Shown piece by piece: positions 1 through 7,408 of a DNA stretch of 16,589 nucleotides. Source of the stretch: an uncultured Candidatus Saccharibacteria bacterium. GTDB lineage: Bacteria > Patescibacteriota > Saccharimonadia > Saccharimonadales > Saccharimonadaceae. The stretch is taken from the NCBI GenBank assembly GCA_946187605.1, contig CAMHRH010000012.1:1-16589 (forward strand). Direction: 5' to 3'. The notes beneath the pieces are model-generated. The model searched no databases. It had not been told where the DNA came from and saw only the letters and a program-made list of their open reading frames with translations. Each line of letters starts with the position of its first letter. Position 1 is the first letter of the stretch. Position numbers and translations under genes: made by a program.

Positions 1-1538
1 ATGATGACCGCTGTTATGATGAGCGCACTGTTGTTAAGCGTGGCCAAAAAGTTAAATATGGCGACGTCCTTATCGAAGGCGCCTCGATCGATGGCGGTGA
101 ATTGGCTCTCGGCAAAAACATGCTTGTAGCATTTATGCCATGGCGCGGTTATAACATGGATGATGCTATTGTTATCTCTCGCCGCCTCGTTGAAGATGAC
201 GAGCTTACGAGTATTAATATTCGCGACTTCGATGTCGAAGTCCGCGAAACTAAGCTTGGTCCAGAGCAGGTCACGCGCGATATTCCGAATGTTAGCGAGG
301 CTGCGCTCCGCCACCTTGGCGAAGATGGTATTGTTACGGTCGGTAGCGAAGTGAAGAACGGCGACGTGCTTGTCGGCAAAATTACGCCTAAAGGTGAGCA
401 GGAGCTTAGCTCTGAGGAGCGACTACTGCGCGCAATCTTCGGTGAAAAGGCTAAAGACGTTCGCGACACTTCTGTCCGCATGAATGGCTCCGATGGCGGT
501 AAGGTTGTTGGCGTTCGCGTTTACACTCGCGAACAAGGCAACGAGCTCAAATCCGGTGTTATTATGCAAATCAAGATCTACGTTGCTGAAATGCGCAAGA
601 TCAGCGTTGGTGATAAGCTCGCCGGTCGTTACGGTAACAAGGGTGTTGTTGCGCGTATTCTCCCAGTCGAGGATATGCCATTTATGGAAGATGGTACTCC
701 AGTCGACGTTCTCTTGAACCCAATGGGCGTGCCGAGCCGCATGAACCTTGGTCAGTTATTCGAGACTCACCTTGGTATGGCCGCCCGCGCACTTGGTTAC
801 AAAGTCACTACGCCATCTTTCAACTCTGTCCAAGATGATGTAATCTCCGCAGAGCTTGAGAAAGCCGGATATAACCGCGACGGTCGCGTCACGCTTTACG
901 ACGGTTTAACTGGTGAACCATTTGAAGAGCGCATTACAGTCGGTATTATGTACATGCTCAAACTTCACCACATGGTCGCTGATAAGATTCACGCTCGCTC
1001 GACTGGCCCATACACGATGGTTACTCAGCAGCCACTCGGTGGTAAAGCCCAGAATGGTGGCCAGCGCTTCGGTGAGATGGAGGTTTGGACACTCGAGGCT
1101 TACGGCGCCGCATCTACCTTGCAGGAGATGCTCACGATTAAGTCGGATGACGTTTACGGACGTGCAAAGGCTTATGAATCTATCATTAAGAGTGAGCTAA
1201 TCGAAGGACCAAAACTCCCAGAAGGCTTCAATGTTCTTGTTAAAGAGCTCCAGGGCCTTGGCTTGAAGGTTGATTTGCTTGATAATGGTGATGCTAAAGA
1301 TGCGGACCGCGTAATCGAGAAAGCGACCGAGGAAGTTGAACGCATGCGTGATGATTCCGTTATCTACGCAAATACTGAAAGTGGTAATCCGCCAGAAGAT
1401 TTAGGCGAAGATAGTGAAGGCTTCGAAACGCTTGATAGTGATGGTAATATCGAAGAAGAATTCGACGAGCCATCAGACGATATCGAGGACGAAGCCGGCG
1501 ACGAAGATACAATAACTGATTTAGGGGAGGACCTATAA
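1..1538 (+). CDS. rpoB: RNA polymerase beta subunit, C-terminal 511 residues (5' end outside window)
   Basis: This is the C-terminal part of the RNA polymerase beta subunit, which forms one side of the active-centre cleft. The reading frame is open from base 3, before the first internal ATG at 102, and reads DGGELALGKNMLVAFMPW, a hallmark RpoB block. Further signatures are TPKGEQELSSEERLLRAIFG, GDKLAGRYGNKG with the two lysines near the catalytic site, PVEDMPF, GVPSRMNLGQ, and the QRFGEMEVW block before the RpoC contact. Two normally near-invariant positions differ: AGRHG reads AGRYG (codon at 630) and AQFGG reads AQNGG (codon at 1053). The large insert of proteobacterial RpoB is absent. The last ~50 residues form an acidic low-complexity tail. 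The stop is followed by one base and then the rpoC start. Proline is mostly CCA, which fits high expression. Identity is certain. Confidence 0.98.
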   Translation, partial: DDRCYDERTVVKRGQKVKYGDVLIEGASIDGGELALGKNMLVAFMPWRGYNMDDAIVISRRLVEDDELTSINIRDFDVEVRETKLGPEQVTRDIPNVSEAALRHLGEDGIVTVGSEVKNGDVLVGKITPKGEQELSSEERLLRAIFGEKAKDVRDTSVRMNGSDGGKVVGVRVYTREQGNELKSGVIMQIKIYVAEMRKISVGDKLAGRYGNKGVVARILPVEDMPFMEDGTPVDVLLNPMGVPSRMNLGQLFETHLGMAARALGYKVTTPSFNSVQDDVISAELEKAGYNRDGRVTLYDGLTGEPFEERITVGIMYMLKLHHMVADKIHARSTGPYTMVTQQPLGGKAQNGGQRFGEMEVWTLEAYGAASTLQEMLTIKSDDVYGRAKAYESIIKSELIEGPKLPEGFNVLVKELQGLGLKVDLLDNGDAKDADRVIEKATEEVERMRDDSVIYANTESGNPPEDLGEDSEGFETLDSDGNIEEEFDEPSDDIEDEAGDEDTITDLGEDL

Positions 1539-1539
1539 T

Positions 1540-4500
1540 ATGGCTTGGCAAGATAATTTCATTAGCGCCAACGATTTCGACTCCATCCGCCTTTCTGTAG
1601 CTAGCGAAGAAGATATTCTGAACTGGAGCTACGGCGAGGTTCTAAAACCGGAGACGATTAACTACCGCACGCAAAAGCCAGAACGCGATGGTTTGTTCTG
1701 CGAGCGCATTTTCGGACCAGTAAAGGATATTAATCCTAATGATCCAAAACTAAAAGGCGTCCGTTCCCGCGAAGCGGCCGTCGATAAAGAGGGGAACCTC
1801 GTCACAAAGAGCATTACTCGTCGCGAACGCATGGGGCATATTTCGCTCGCTGCGCCAGTTGCACACATCTGGTTTATGCGCGGCACTCCATCTGCACTTA
1901 GCCTATTGCTCGACATCACTGTTAAGAATATTGAGAAAGTTACCTATTTTGCGTCATACGTCATCATTGATGCGGATACAGAGGCGATCGACAAGCGTCT
2001 AGAAGACCTCGAGGCGCAAACTGATGTTGCGCGTCAGGCAATTCAGGCTCGCTATGCCCAGGAATCGAAAGCCGATGGCGCCGATGTCAAGGCTCTCGCC
2101 GAAGCTCAGACCAAGGAACTAGACGAGCTTGAAGAAAACTACCGCAACGAAAAGACGATTTTGACTGGCTTTAAGAAGGGCGCCGTCATATCCGAAATCG
2201 ACTATCGCAATCTTGAAGACGAAGATAAAGGCTATGAAGACCTTATTACGGTCGAAATGGGTGCTAGCGGTATCGAGAAACTTCTCAAGGAAATCGACCT
2301 TGCGAAGCTAATTGAGGACTTGCATGCCGAAGCCGAGGAAGCTAAGGGCCAGAAGCAGAAGAAGATTATGAAGCGCCTCAAAGTCCTTGAGGGTATGCAA
2401 TCTGCAGGCATCAAGCCAACCGATTTAATCTTGAATGTTATTCCGGTCATCCCACCAGATCTACGCCCAATGATTTCACTCGCTGGTGGACGCTTTGCGA
2501 CATCGGATCTAAACGATCTCTATCGCCGCGTCATTAACCGTAATAACCGCCTAAAGAAGCTAATTGATCTTAATGCCCCAGAAGTCATCTGCCGCAACGA
2601 GAAACGCATGCTTCAGGAAGCTGTTGACGCGTTAATCGATAATAATGCAAGCCGTGGTGGTCGTGCTGCAAGCTCGCAAAATGGCCGCCGCAAGCTAAAG
2701 AGTCTTTCTGATCTCTTGAAGGGTAAGCAAGGCCGCTTCCGCCAGAACCTTCTCGGTAAGCGCGTTGATTATTCTGGTCGCTCCGTGATTGTCGTCGGCC
2801 CAGAACTCCGTATTAATCAGTGCGGCTTGCCAAAACAGATGGCACTTGAGCTCTTTAAGCCATTCGTCGTCTCTTGGTTAATTAGCCATGAACATGCGAA
2901 TAATATCCGTTCGGCATCGCGCTTGATTGAGCAGGGCGAAACAGTGGTTTGGGATGCGCTTGACGAGGTTATTGAAGGTAAATATGTTCTTCTAAACCGC
3001 GCTCCATCGCTTCACCGCTTGTCGGTTCAGGCTTTCCAGCCAAAGCTTGTTGATGGTAAGGCAATTCAGCTCCATCCACTCGTCGCAAACGGCTTTAACG
3101 CCGACTATGATGGCGACCAGATGGCGGTCCACCTTCCACTTTCAAGTGAAGCTCAGGCTGAGGCCAAAGAGCTCATGGCTGCAGGTAAGAACCTCTTGAA
3201 GCCAGCCGATGGCGCGCCTGTCCTATCTATTACTCAGGATGTCGTGCTTGGTAGCTACTACCTAACTTATGACAAGCCGTCTGCACAGGGTGAGCGCAAG
3301 AGCTATACCAGTGTCTATGAAGCGGAGCTCGCGTACGATATGGGCCTCATTCAACTTCAGAGCCCAATTCGCGTGCATACGAAGGGTCAGAAGCGCGATA
3401 CAACGCTCGGCCGTGTATTCTTCAACGAGATTCTTCCGAAAGAATATCCATATGATAACGAAGTTCAGAATAGTAAGCACCTCAAGAAGGTCATGGCGAA
3501 CATTCTTGACCAATTTGGCGATGAAGTAGCTGTTCAGACTGCTGATGCAATTAAGGACCTCTCCTTCAAGTATGAGACTGTTGCCGGTATTTCGACGTCG
3601 AAAGACGACTATCCAGATTATCCAGAGGTTGAAGCAATGATCGCCGAGGGTGAGGGTCGTGCTGCTGCGATTTCTCAGCAATTTGACGAAGGTCTCTTGA
3701 CCGAAGATGAGCGCTACCGCTTGACGGTTGATTCTTGGCGTAAGGTTGATGATGAGGTTGCAAAACATGTTAAGGATAACCTCGCTAGCCTCGATACTAA
3801 CATCTCAATCATGACTAACTCTGGTGCTCGTGGTTCTGCGGGTAACATTAAGCTCGCTTCGGCAACGATTGGTATTCAGGTGGATGTCTTCAACCGTGAA
3901 ATCGAGCTCCCAGTTAAGTCGTCCTTCAAGAAGGGTCTTAATACGCTCGAATCCTTCATCGCGACTCGCGGTGCACGTCAGGGCCAGGTCTCTACGGCCC
4001 TACGTACAGCTGACTCCGGTTATTTGACGCGCCGTCTCGTCGATGTGTCTCAGGACGTATTTACGGTAGATACCGAGGCTGAGGATCCAGGTTTCCGCAT
4101 CTATAAGAGCGAGACCGAAATCACTGGCATCAACTTCGCCGACCGCATCTATGGTCGCTATAGTGCAGAGCCAGTTGAGAAATATGGCCTCGAAGCCGAT
4201 CAGCTTATCAGCCACGAAATGGCTGCGCAGCTTGATGCTGACGAGGAAATTGATAGCTTGAAGATTCAGAGCATCTTGACTACCGAGTGCGCCGATGGCG
4301 TTCCACGCAAGGCTTACGGTATCGATATGTCGACCCGCCAGCCAGTTGCATATCATGAACCAGTTGGCGTTATTGCCGCTCAGTCTGTCGGTGAGCCAGG
4401 TACTCAGCTTACGCTCGATACCAAGCACTCATCTGGTCAGGCCGGTTCTGGTGCTATCTCTCGCGGTCTTCCGCGCGTTGAGGAGCTTCTCGAGGCTCGT

Positions 4501-5391
4501 ACGCCAAAAGGTCAGGCATATATCGCTACGGTTTCTGGTCTTGTCTCGACTTGGGAAGAAGGGCGTTTCAACATCGTCCAGGTTACCCCAGAAGCTGGTA
4601 AGACTGAACACTTTGCGCTTGATGGCCGCAAAGCCAAGGCAAAAGACGGTGCAAGCGTAAAAACCGGCGCAGTCATTGCAAGTAAAGCTAAAGGCGCGGA
4701 GCCAATTATTGCTCCGTTCGATGGCATCGTCGAGCTAACTGATGATGAAATTGTGCTTGTCGCAAACGCCGGCAGCCCAGTCAAGGTATCGGTCCCTCAG
4801 GACTACGCACTTGCTGTTAAGGACGGCGACCATGTCGAACCTGGCGACCGTCTCTCTGAGGGTTCATTGAATCTTCAGGACCTTATGAAGTATAAGGGCA
4901 TTGAAGAAACCGAGCGCTATATCCTTAATGACATCCTTGCAATCTATGCTGCTCAGGGTCATGAGATTTCCGCAAAACACCTTGAAATCATTATTCGCCA
5001 GATGTTCTCGCGCGTAATGATTGAGGAATCGGGTGATACGGAATTTATAACTGGCGACATCGTCTCGCGTGCCGCAGTTGCCGAAGCTAATGCTAAGATG
5101 CTGGCTGAGGGTAAAGAGCAGGCTAGCTACACTCAGATGTTACTTGGTATCTCTAAGGTATCTATCTATTCTGATTCCTTCTTATCGGCGGCTTCCTTCC
5201 AGGATACGACTCGCGTCCTTATCTCGAGCGCAATTTCCGGTCGCGTCGATCACTTACGTGGCCTCAAGGAAAATGTGATTATTGGTCGCAAGATTCCAGT
5301 AGGTACCGGTGTTGAATCGCTTGCACAATATACTGGCAGCGATGATGAGCCGAGCGACGAGGAGATCGAAGCTTCAATCGAGAATCTGTAA
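1540..5391 (+). CDS. rpoC: RNA polymerase beta' subunit
   Basis: This is the catalytic largest subunit of RNA polymerase, 1283 residues. The ATG has a GGGGAGG ribosome site at 1524-1530 and follows the rpoB stop by one base, so the two are one operon. The metal-binding loop NADYDGD (residues 520-526, Asp522/524/526) holds the catalytic magnesium ligands, with Tyr where Phe is usual. The switch-2 block RFRQNLLGKRVDYSGRSV, the YLTRRLVD block and the C-terminal NVIIGRKIPVGTG are intact. Three features are odd. The N-terminal zinc site (residues 63-90) and the second zinc site (about 848 and 911-925) lack their cysteines. The bridge helix after SGARGSA (residue 767 on) diverges sharply. The trigger loop reads TLDTKH (958-963) rather than TMRTFH. 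A charged, probably helical stretch at about residues 155-215 suggests a lineage-specific clamp segment. There is no frameshift, and the rest is well conserved. Confidence 0.98.
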   Translation: MAWQDNFISANDFDSIRLSVASEEDILNWSYGEVLKPETINYRTQKPERDGLFCERIFGPVKDINPNDPKLKGVRSREAAVDKEGNLVTKSITRRERMGHISLAAPVAHIWFMRGTPSALSLLLDITVKNIEKVTYFASYVIIDADTEAIDKRLEDLEAQTDVARQAIQARYAQESKADGADVKALAEAQTKELDELEENYRNEKTILTGFKKGAVISEIDYRNLEDEDKGYEDLITVEMGASGIEKLLKEIDLAKLIEDLHAEAEEAKGQKQKKIMKRLKVLEGMQSAGIKPTDLILNVIPVIPPDLRPMISLAGGRFATSDLNDLYRRVINRNNRLKKLIDLNAPEVICRNEKRMLQEAVDALIDNNASRGGRAASSQNGRRKLKSLSDLLKGKQGRFRQNLLGKRVDYSGRSVIVVGPELRINQCGLPKQMALELFKPFVVSWLISHEHANNIRSASRLIEQGETVVWDALDEVIEGKYVLLNRAPSLHRLSVQAFQPKLVDGKAIQLHPLVANGFNADYDGDQMAVHLPLSSEAQAEAKELMAAGKNLLKPADGAPVLSITQDVVLGSYYLTYDKPSAQGERKSYTSVYEAELAYDMGLIQLQSPIRVHTKGQKRDTTLGRVFFNEILPKEYPYDNEVQNSKHLKKVMANILDQFGDEVAVQTADAIKDLSFKYETVAGISTSKDDYPDYPEVEAMIAEGEGRAAAISQQFDEGLLTEDERYRLTVDSWRKVDDEVAKHVKDNLASLDTNISIMTNSGARGSAGNIKLASATIGIQVDVFNREIELPVKSSFKKGLNTLESFIATRGARQGQVSTALRTADSGYLTRRLVDVSQDVFTVDTEAEDPGFRIYKSETEITGINFADRIYGRYSAEPVEKYGLEADQLISHEMAAQLDADEEIDSLKIQSILTTECADGVPRKAYGIDMSTRQPVAYHEPVGVIAAQSVGEPGTQLTLDTKHSSGQAGSGAISRGLPRVEELLEARTPKGQAYIATVSGLVSTWEEGRFNIVQVTPEAGKTEHFALDGRKAKAKDGASVKTGAVIASKAKGAEPIIAPFDGIVELTDDEIVLVANAGSPVKVSVPQDYALAVKDGDHVEPGDRLSEGSLNLQDLMKYKGIEETERYILNDILAIYAAQGHEISAKHLEIIIRQMFSRVMIEESGDTEFITGDIVSRAAVAEANAKMLAEGKEQASYTQMLLGISKVSIYSDSFLSAASFQDTTRVLISSAISGRVDHLRGLKENVIIGRKIPVGTGVESLAQYTGSDDEPSDEEIEASIENL

Positions 5392-5407
5392 CAATCTCGA
5401 TTATTAG

Positions 5408-5439
5408 AAAAACAACCCCTATACTGAGGGGTTGTTTTT
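5408..5439 (+). terminator. intrinsic terminator after rpoC
   Basis: A 12-bp perfect stem, AAAAACAACCCC with GGGGTTGTTTTT (13 bp with the closing T-A), encloses a 6-base loop at 5421-5426 and ends in a T run. It lies 17 bases after the rpoC stop. The arms are A-rich on the left and T-rich on the right, so it could also stop antisense transcription. It should end the rpoBC transcript. Confidence 0.93.
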
Positions 5440-5472
5440 ATTGGCGAATACGGCATTTGTGTGGTATGCGTA

Positions 5473-5501
5473 TTGACTTTTTTATAGAAATATGCTATAA
5501 T
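5473..5501 (+). promoter_or_regulatory. sigma70-type promoter for the orphan membrane protein
   Basis: TTGACT (5473-5478), a 17-base spacer and TATAAT (5496-5501), with a TGC extension just before the -10 box. This is the best promoter in the window: 5 of 6 and 6 of 6 consensus matches at the optimal spacing. The predicted start near 5508 gives a leader of about 69 bases before the ATG at 5577, with an AGGGAG ribosome site at 5562-5567. Confidence 0.9.
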
Positions 5502-5508
5502 GAAATTG

Positions 5509-5548
5509 TATCTTGGACGTTATTTTAGATTGGCTAAGATAATCCAAG
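5509..5548 (+). other. 5' leader with two mutually exclusive short pairings
   Basis: In the leader of the next gene, TATCTTGGA (5509-5517) can pair through TATCTT with AAGATA (5536-5541) or through CTTGGA with TCCAAG (5543-5548). Each helix is only 6 bp and they share the same left arm, so they exclude each other. This could be a weak leader structure or chance. No known riboswitch core is recognisable. Confidence 0.2.
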
Positions 5549-5576
5549 TAAGACCTTTGAAAGGGAGTGTAACTCG

Positions 5577-6170
5577 ATGAAAGATACCAAATATAATGGT
5601 ATAATCGCCGCCATGTTTGCTGGTGGTGCTATGATCGCCGCCCTCGCTCCGAAATTCCTACCTTTTTCGAAGCTGCCGATTCTCGGCTTAGTTCTGGCGG
5701 TAGTAATTTTCGCTTTCGCTGCGATGCTGGCGGACAAAAAGAGAAATAATCCCAGCAGAGTAGTGGCGTATGCAATGATGTCATACTCGTTCGGCGAGTT
5801 GCTATCTATCGTTTGCGGTGACCCCGACATAACGTCGCATGCTATGTTTACTACCGCTGCCGCTGTCGCTATTACGTATGTAGCTAGCCTGATTGACCCC
5901 GGATGGGTATGTGAAGGCAAACTGCCCAGAATCATGCTTTTTGGCGTTGCGGTGGCAGAAATAGCGTCACTCTTTGTCGGCAAAACAACTTTATCTCTTG
6001 CTGCGATAGTGATTGAAGTCGGTCTTGCTGCGATTCTGTCGCATCGTTGGTGTGTTGCAAGCAACTCTGCGAAGAGAACAGAAGACGCAGCATGTCGTGG
6101 CGCATTCCTGTTATTTGGCTCTCCGCTCAACTATTTTGCGGAAGCCTTATGGCTGAATATTTTTTACTAA
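5577..6170 (+). CDS. unrecognised multi-pass membrane protein
   Basis: I do not recognise this 197-residue protein. About six hydrophobic segments lie near residues 9-25, 32-51, 62-80, 87-105, 116-134 and 135-152, with basic connectors such as KKRNNPSR at about 54-61, so it is an integral membrane protein. The C-terminal ~45 residues (HRWCVASNSAKRTED onward) are more polar and end in a short hydrophobic stretch. It has no catalytic motif that I can see. The ATG is preceded by AGGGAG at 9 bases. It sits alone between a strong promoter and a terminator. Codon use departs from the neighbours: four of six arginines are AGA, and none of eight prolines is CCA, which dominates rpoC. This is consistent with recent acquisition or weak codon selection. 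An open frame on the opposite strand is treated as its shadow. Confidence 0.82.
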   Translation: MKDTKYNGIIAAMFAGGAMIAALAPKFLPFSKLPILGLVLAVVIFAFAAMLADKKRNNPSRVVAYAMMSYSFGELLSIVCGDPDITSHAMFTTAAAVAITYVASLIDPGWVCEGKLPRIMLFGVAVAEIASLFVGKTTLSLAAIVIEVGLAAILSHRWCVASNSAKRTEDAACRGAFLLFGSPLNYFAEALWLNIFY

Positions 6171-6177
6171 GGCCTAT

Positions 6178-6206
6178 CCGCCGGTTCCCACCGGCGGTAT
6201 TTTTTA
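6178..6206 (+). terminator. intrinsic terminator after the orphan membrane protein
   Basis: CCGCCGG (6178-6184) pairs with CCGGCGG (6191-6197). The loop TTCCCA can close by one more T-A pair. TATTTTTT follows. The GC stem starts 8 bases after the stop codon. The T run abuts the -10 box of the next promoter, so the end of one unit and the start of the next share sequence. Confidence 0.88.
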
Positions 6207-6215
6207 TGGTAAAAT
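6207..6215 (+). promoter_or_regulatory. extended -10 promoter of the aminotransferase-DsbA-uppP operon
   Basis: TGG followed by TAAAAT (6210-6215) forms an extended -10 element. No -35 box is seen at the expected place, which falls in the preceding terminator stem. Initiation near 6222 gives a leader of about 23 bases carrying GGAGG at 6233-6237, 7 bases before the ATG at 6245. The same TGGTAAAAT string recurs before lepA. Confidence 0.6.
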
Positions 6216-6244
6216 AGATGTAGTTTTTTTGCGGAGGAAAAAAT

Positions 6245-7408
6245 ATGGAGGATTTTGATTATTTGCGCGACGGTGATGTTTATTTAGACTCCGCCTGCCA
6301 ATCTTTACGCCCGCGTCAGGTCATTGACGCATTGAATCGTTATTATACTGAGCATAATTCTTGTGGCGAGAGAGTAAAATACGCTTGGGGTCGCCGTACT
6401 GATGAATTAGTTGAAGATACGCGTACGGCGGTACTAAAATATTTAAAGCTCAAATCACGCGACTATTTCGTATCATTCACGCTCAATACTACTTACGGCA
6501 TCAATCTCATTTTGTCGCAGTTTAAGCCGGGAATTTTTAAGAAAGTCATGACATCCGAGATTGAGCATAATTCGCCATTTCTTTCGACGATGACTTTCGC
6601 GAAACGCATGAACATTCCGCGCGAGATAATGCGTCGCGAGCGTGACGGCTCGATTGATATCGATGCCTATGATTTCAAAAAGGCACTCGTGGTAGTGAAC
6701 TCTGCTTCAAATATTGATGGTCGCAAGCTGATAAACGTTAAGGATTTAGTCAAAAAAGTTCATAAACAGGGCGGCATAATAATCATTGATGGCGCGCAGG
6801 CTTTGGCTCATTCTTCGGACATCCTCGAAAAGACTGAGGCTGACGCTATTTGTAGCTCGGCTCACAAAATGTACGGTCCATCTCTCGGCGTGATCATCGC
6901 TCGACATGACTTGCTCGATAAGTTAGAAACGAGCTTTATTGGCGGCGGTATGGTGGACGACGTTGATGCTGATAGCTATATTCTGTCTAGTGAATCACCG
7001 AATCATCGCTATACGAAATTCGAATCCGGCCTACAAGCATGGGGTGAGATTATTGCATTCGGCGAGGCGCTCAAATGGCTAAGCAGTCGCACGAAGTCAG
7101 ACAAGAACAATCTCGAGCGCTGTAGTCAAAAGCTATTTGATTTCCTAAAAGAGCAACCGCGCGTCAAGCTAATCAATGACATTGCAAATCCTACGATATC
7201 ATTCTATATCGACGGTCTAGATTCGCATATGTTAGGGCAGGCATTATCGAATGAAGGCATTATGGCGCGTACGGGTTATTTCTGTGTGCATTATTACCTT
7301 GACCATGTCATGCACTATCCGCCACTGATTCGCTTTTCGATGGGCTATCATATCCGCCCAGCTGACATTGACAAAACTATAAAAATTCTCGGAAGGATTC
7401 TCTCGTAA
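6245..7408 (+). CDS. class V aminotransferase-fold PLP enzyme, cysteine desulfurase (SufS/CsdA)-like
   Basis: This 387-residue pyridoxal-phosphate enzyme is of the NifS/SufS type, which releases sulfur from cysteine for Fe-S clusters or tRNA thiolation. The PLP lysine is Lys208 in SSAHKMYGPSLG. Asp182 and Gln185 in IIDGAQ and His108 in SEIEHNS match the ring-contact residues. RTGYFC places Cys347 five residues after Arg342, the same spacing as the active-site Arg and Cys of SufS, so desulfurase chemistry is plausible. Differences from canonical SufS are RTGYFCVHY for RTGHHCAQP and a histidine in GYHIRPADID where YN is usual. No SufBCD, SufE or IscU gene is adjacent, so the acceptor is unknown. 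It could be another member of the superfamily, such as a selenocysteine lyase-like enzyme. The stop overlaps the next start (TAATG), implying translational coupling. Confidence 0.85.
   Translation: MEDFDYLRDGDVYLDSACQSLRPRQVIDALNRYYTEHNSCGERVKYAWGRRTDELVEDTRTAVLKYLKLKSRDYFVSFTLNTTYGINLILSQFKPGIFKKVMTSEIEHNSPFLSTMTFAKRMNIPREIMRRERDGSIDIDAYDFKKALVVVNSASNIDGRKLINVKDLVKKVHKQGGIIIIDGAQALAHSSDILEKTEADAICSSAHKMYGPSLGVIIARHDLLDKLETSFIGGGMVDDVDADSYILSSESPNHRYTKFESGLQAWGEIIAFGEALKWLSSRTKSDKNNLERCSQKLFDFLKEQPRVKLINDIANPTISFYIDGLDSHMLGQALSNEGIMARTGYFCVHYYLDHVMHYPPLIRFSMGYHIRPADIDKTIKILGRILS

Noticed and set aside
3097..3117. NADYDGD instead of NADFDGD in RpoC
   Set aside because: The three catalytic aspartates are kept and Phe to Tyr is conservative. 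Noted in the gene entry but not a separate finding.
3262..4428. Minus-strand open frames inside rpoC (3262-3768 and 4000-4428)
   Set aside because: They lie fully opposite well-conserved rpoC sequence and have no recognisable domain or expression signals.
5534..6130. Long minus-strand open frame (198 codons) opposite the orphan membrane gene
   Set aside because: No promoter or ribosome site precedes it. The plus-strand gene has a strong promoter, ribosome site and terminator and a coherent membrane-protein pattern, so the antisense frame is a shadow.
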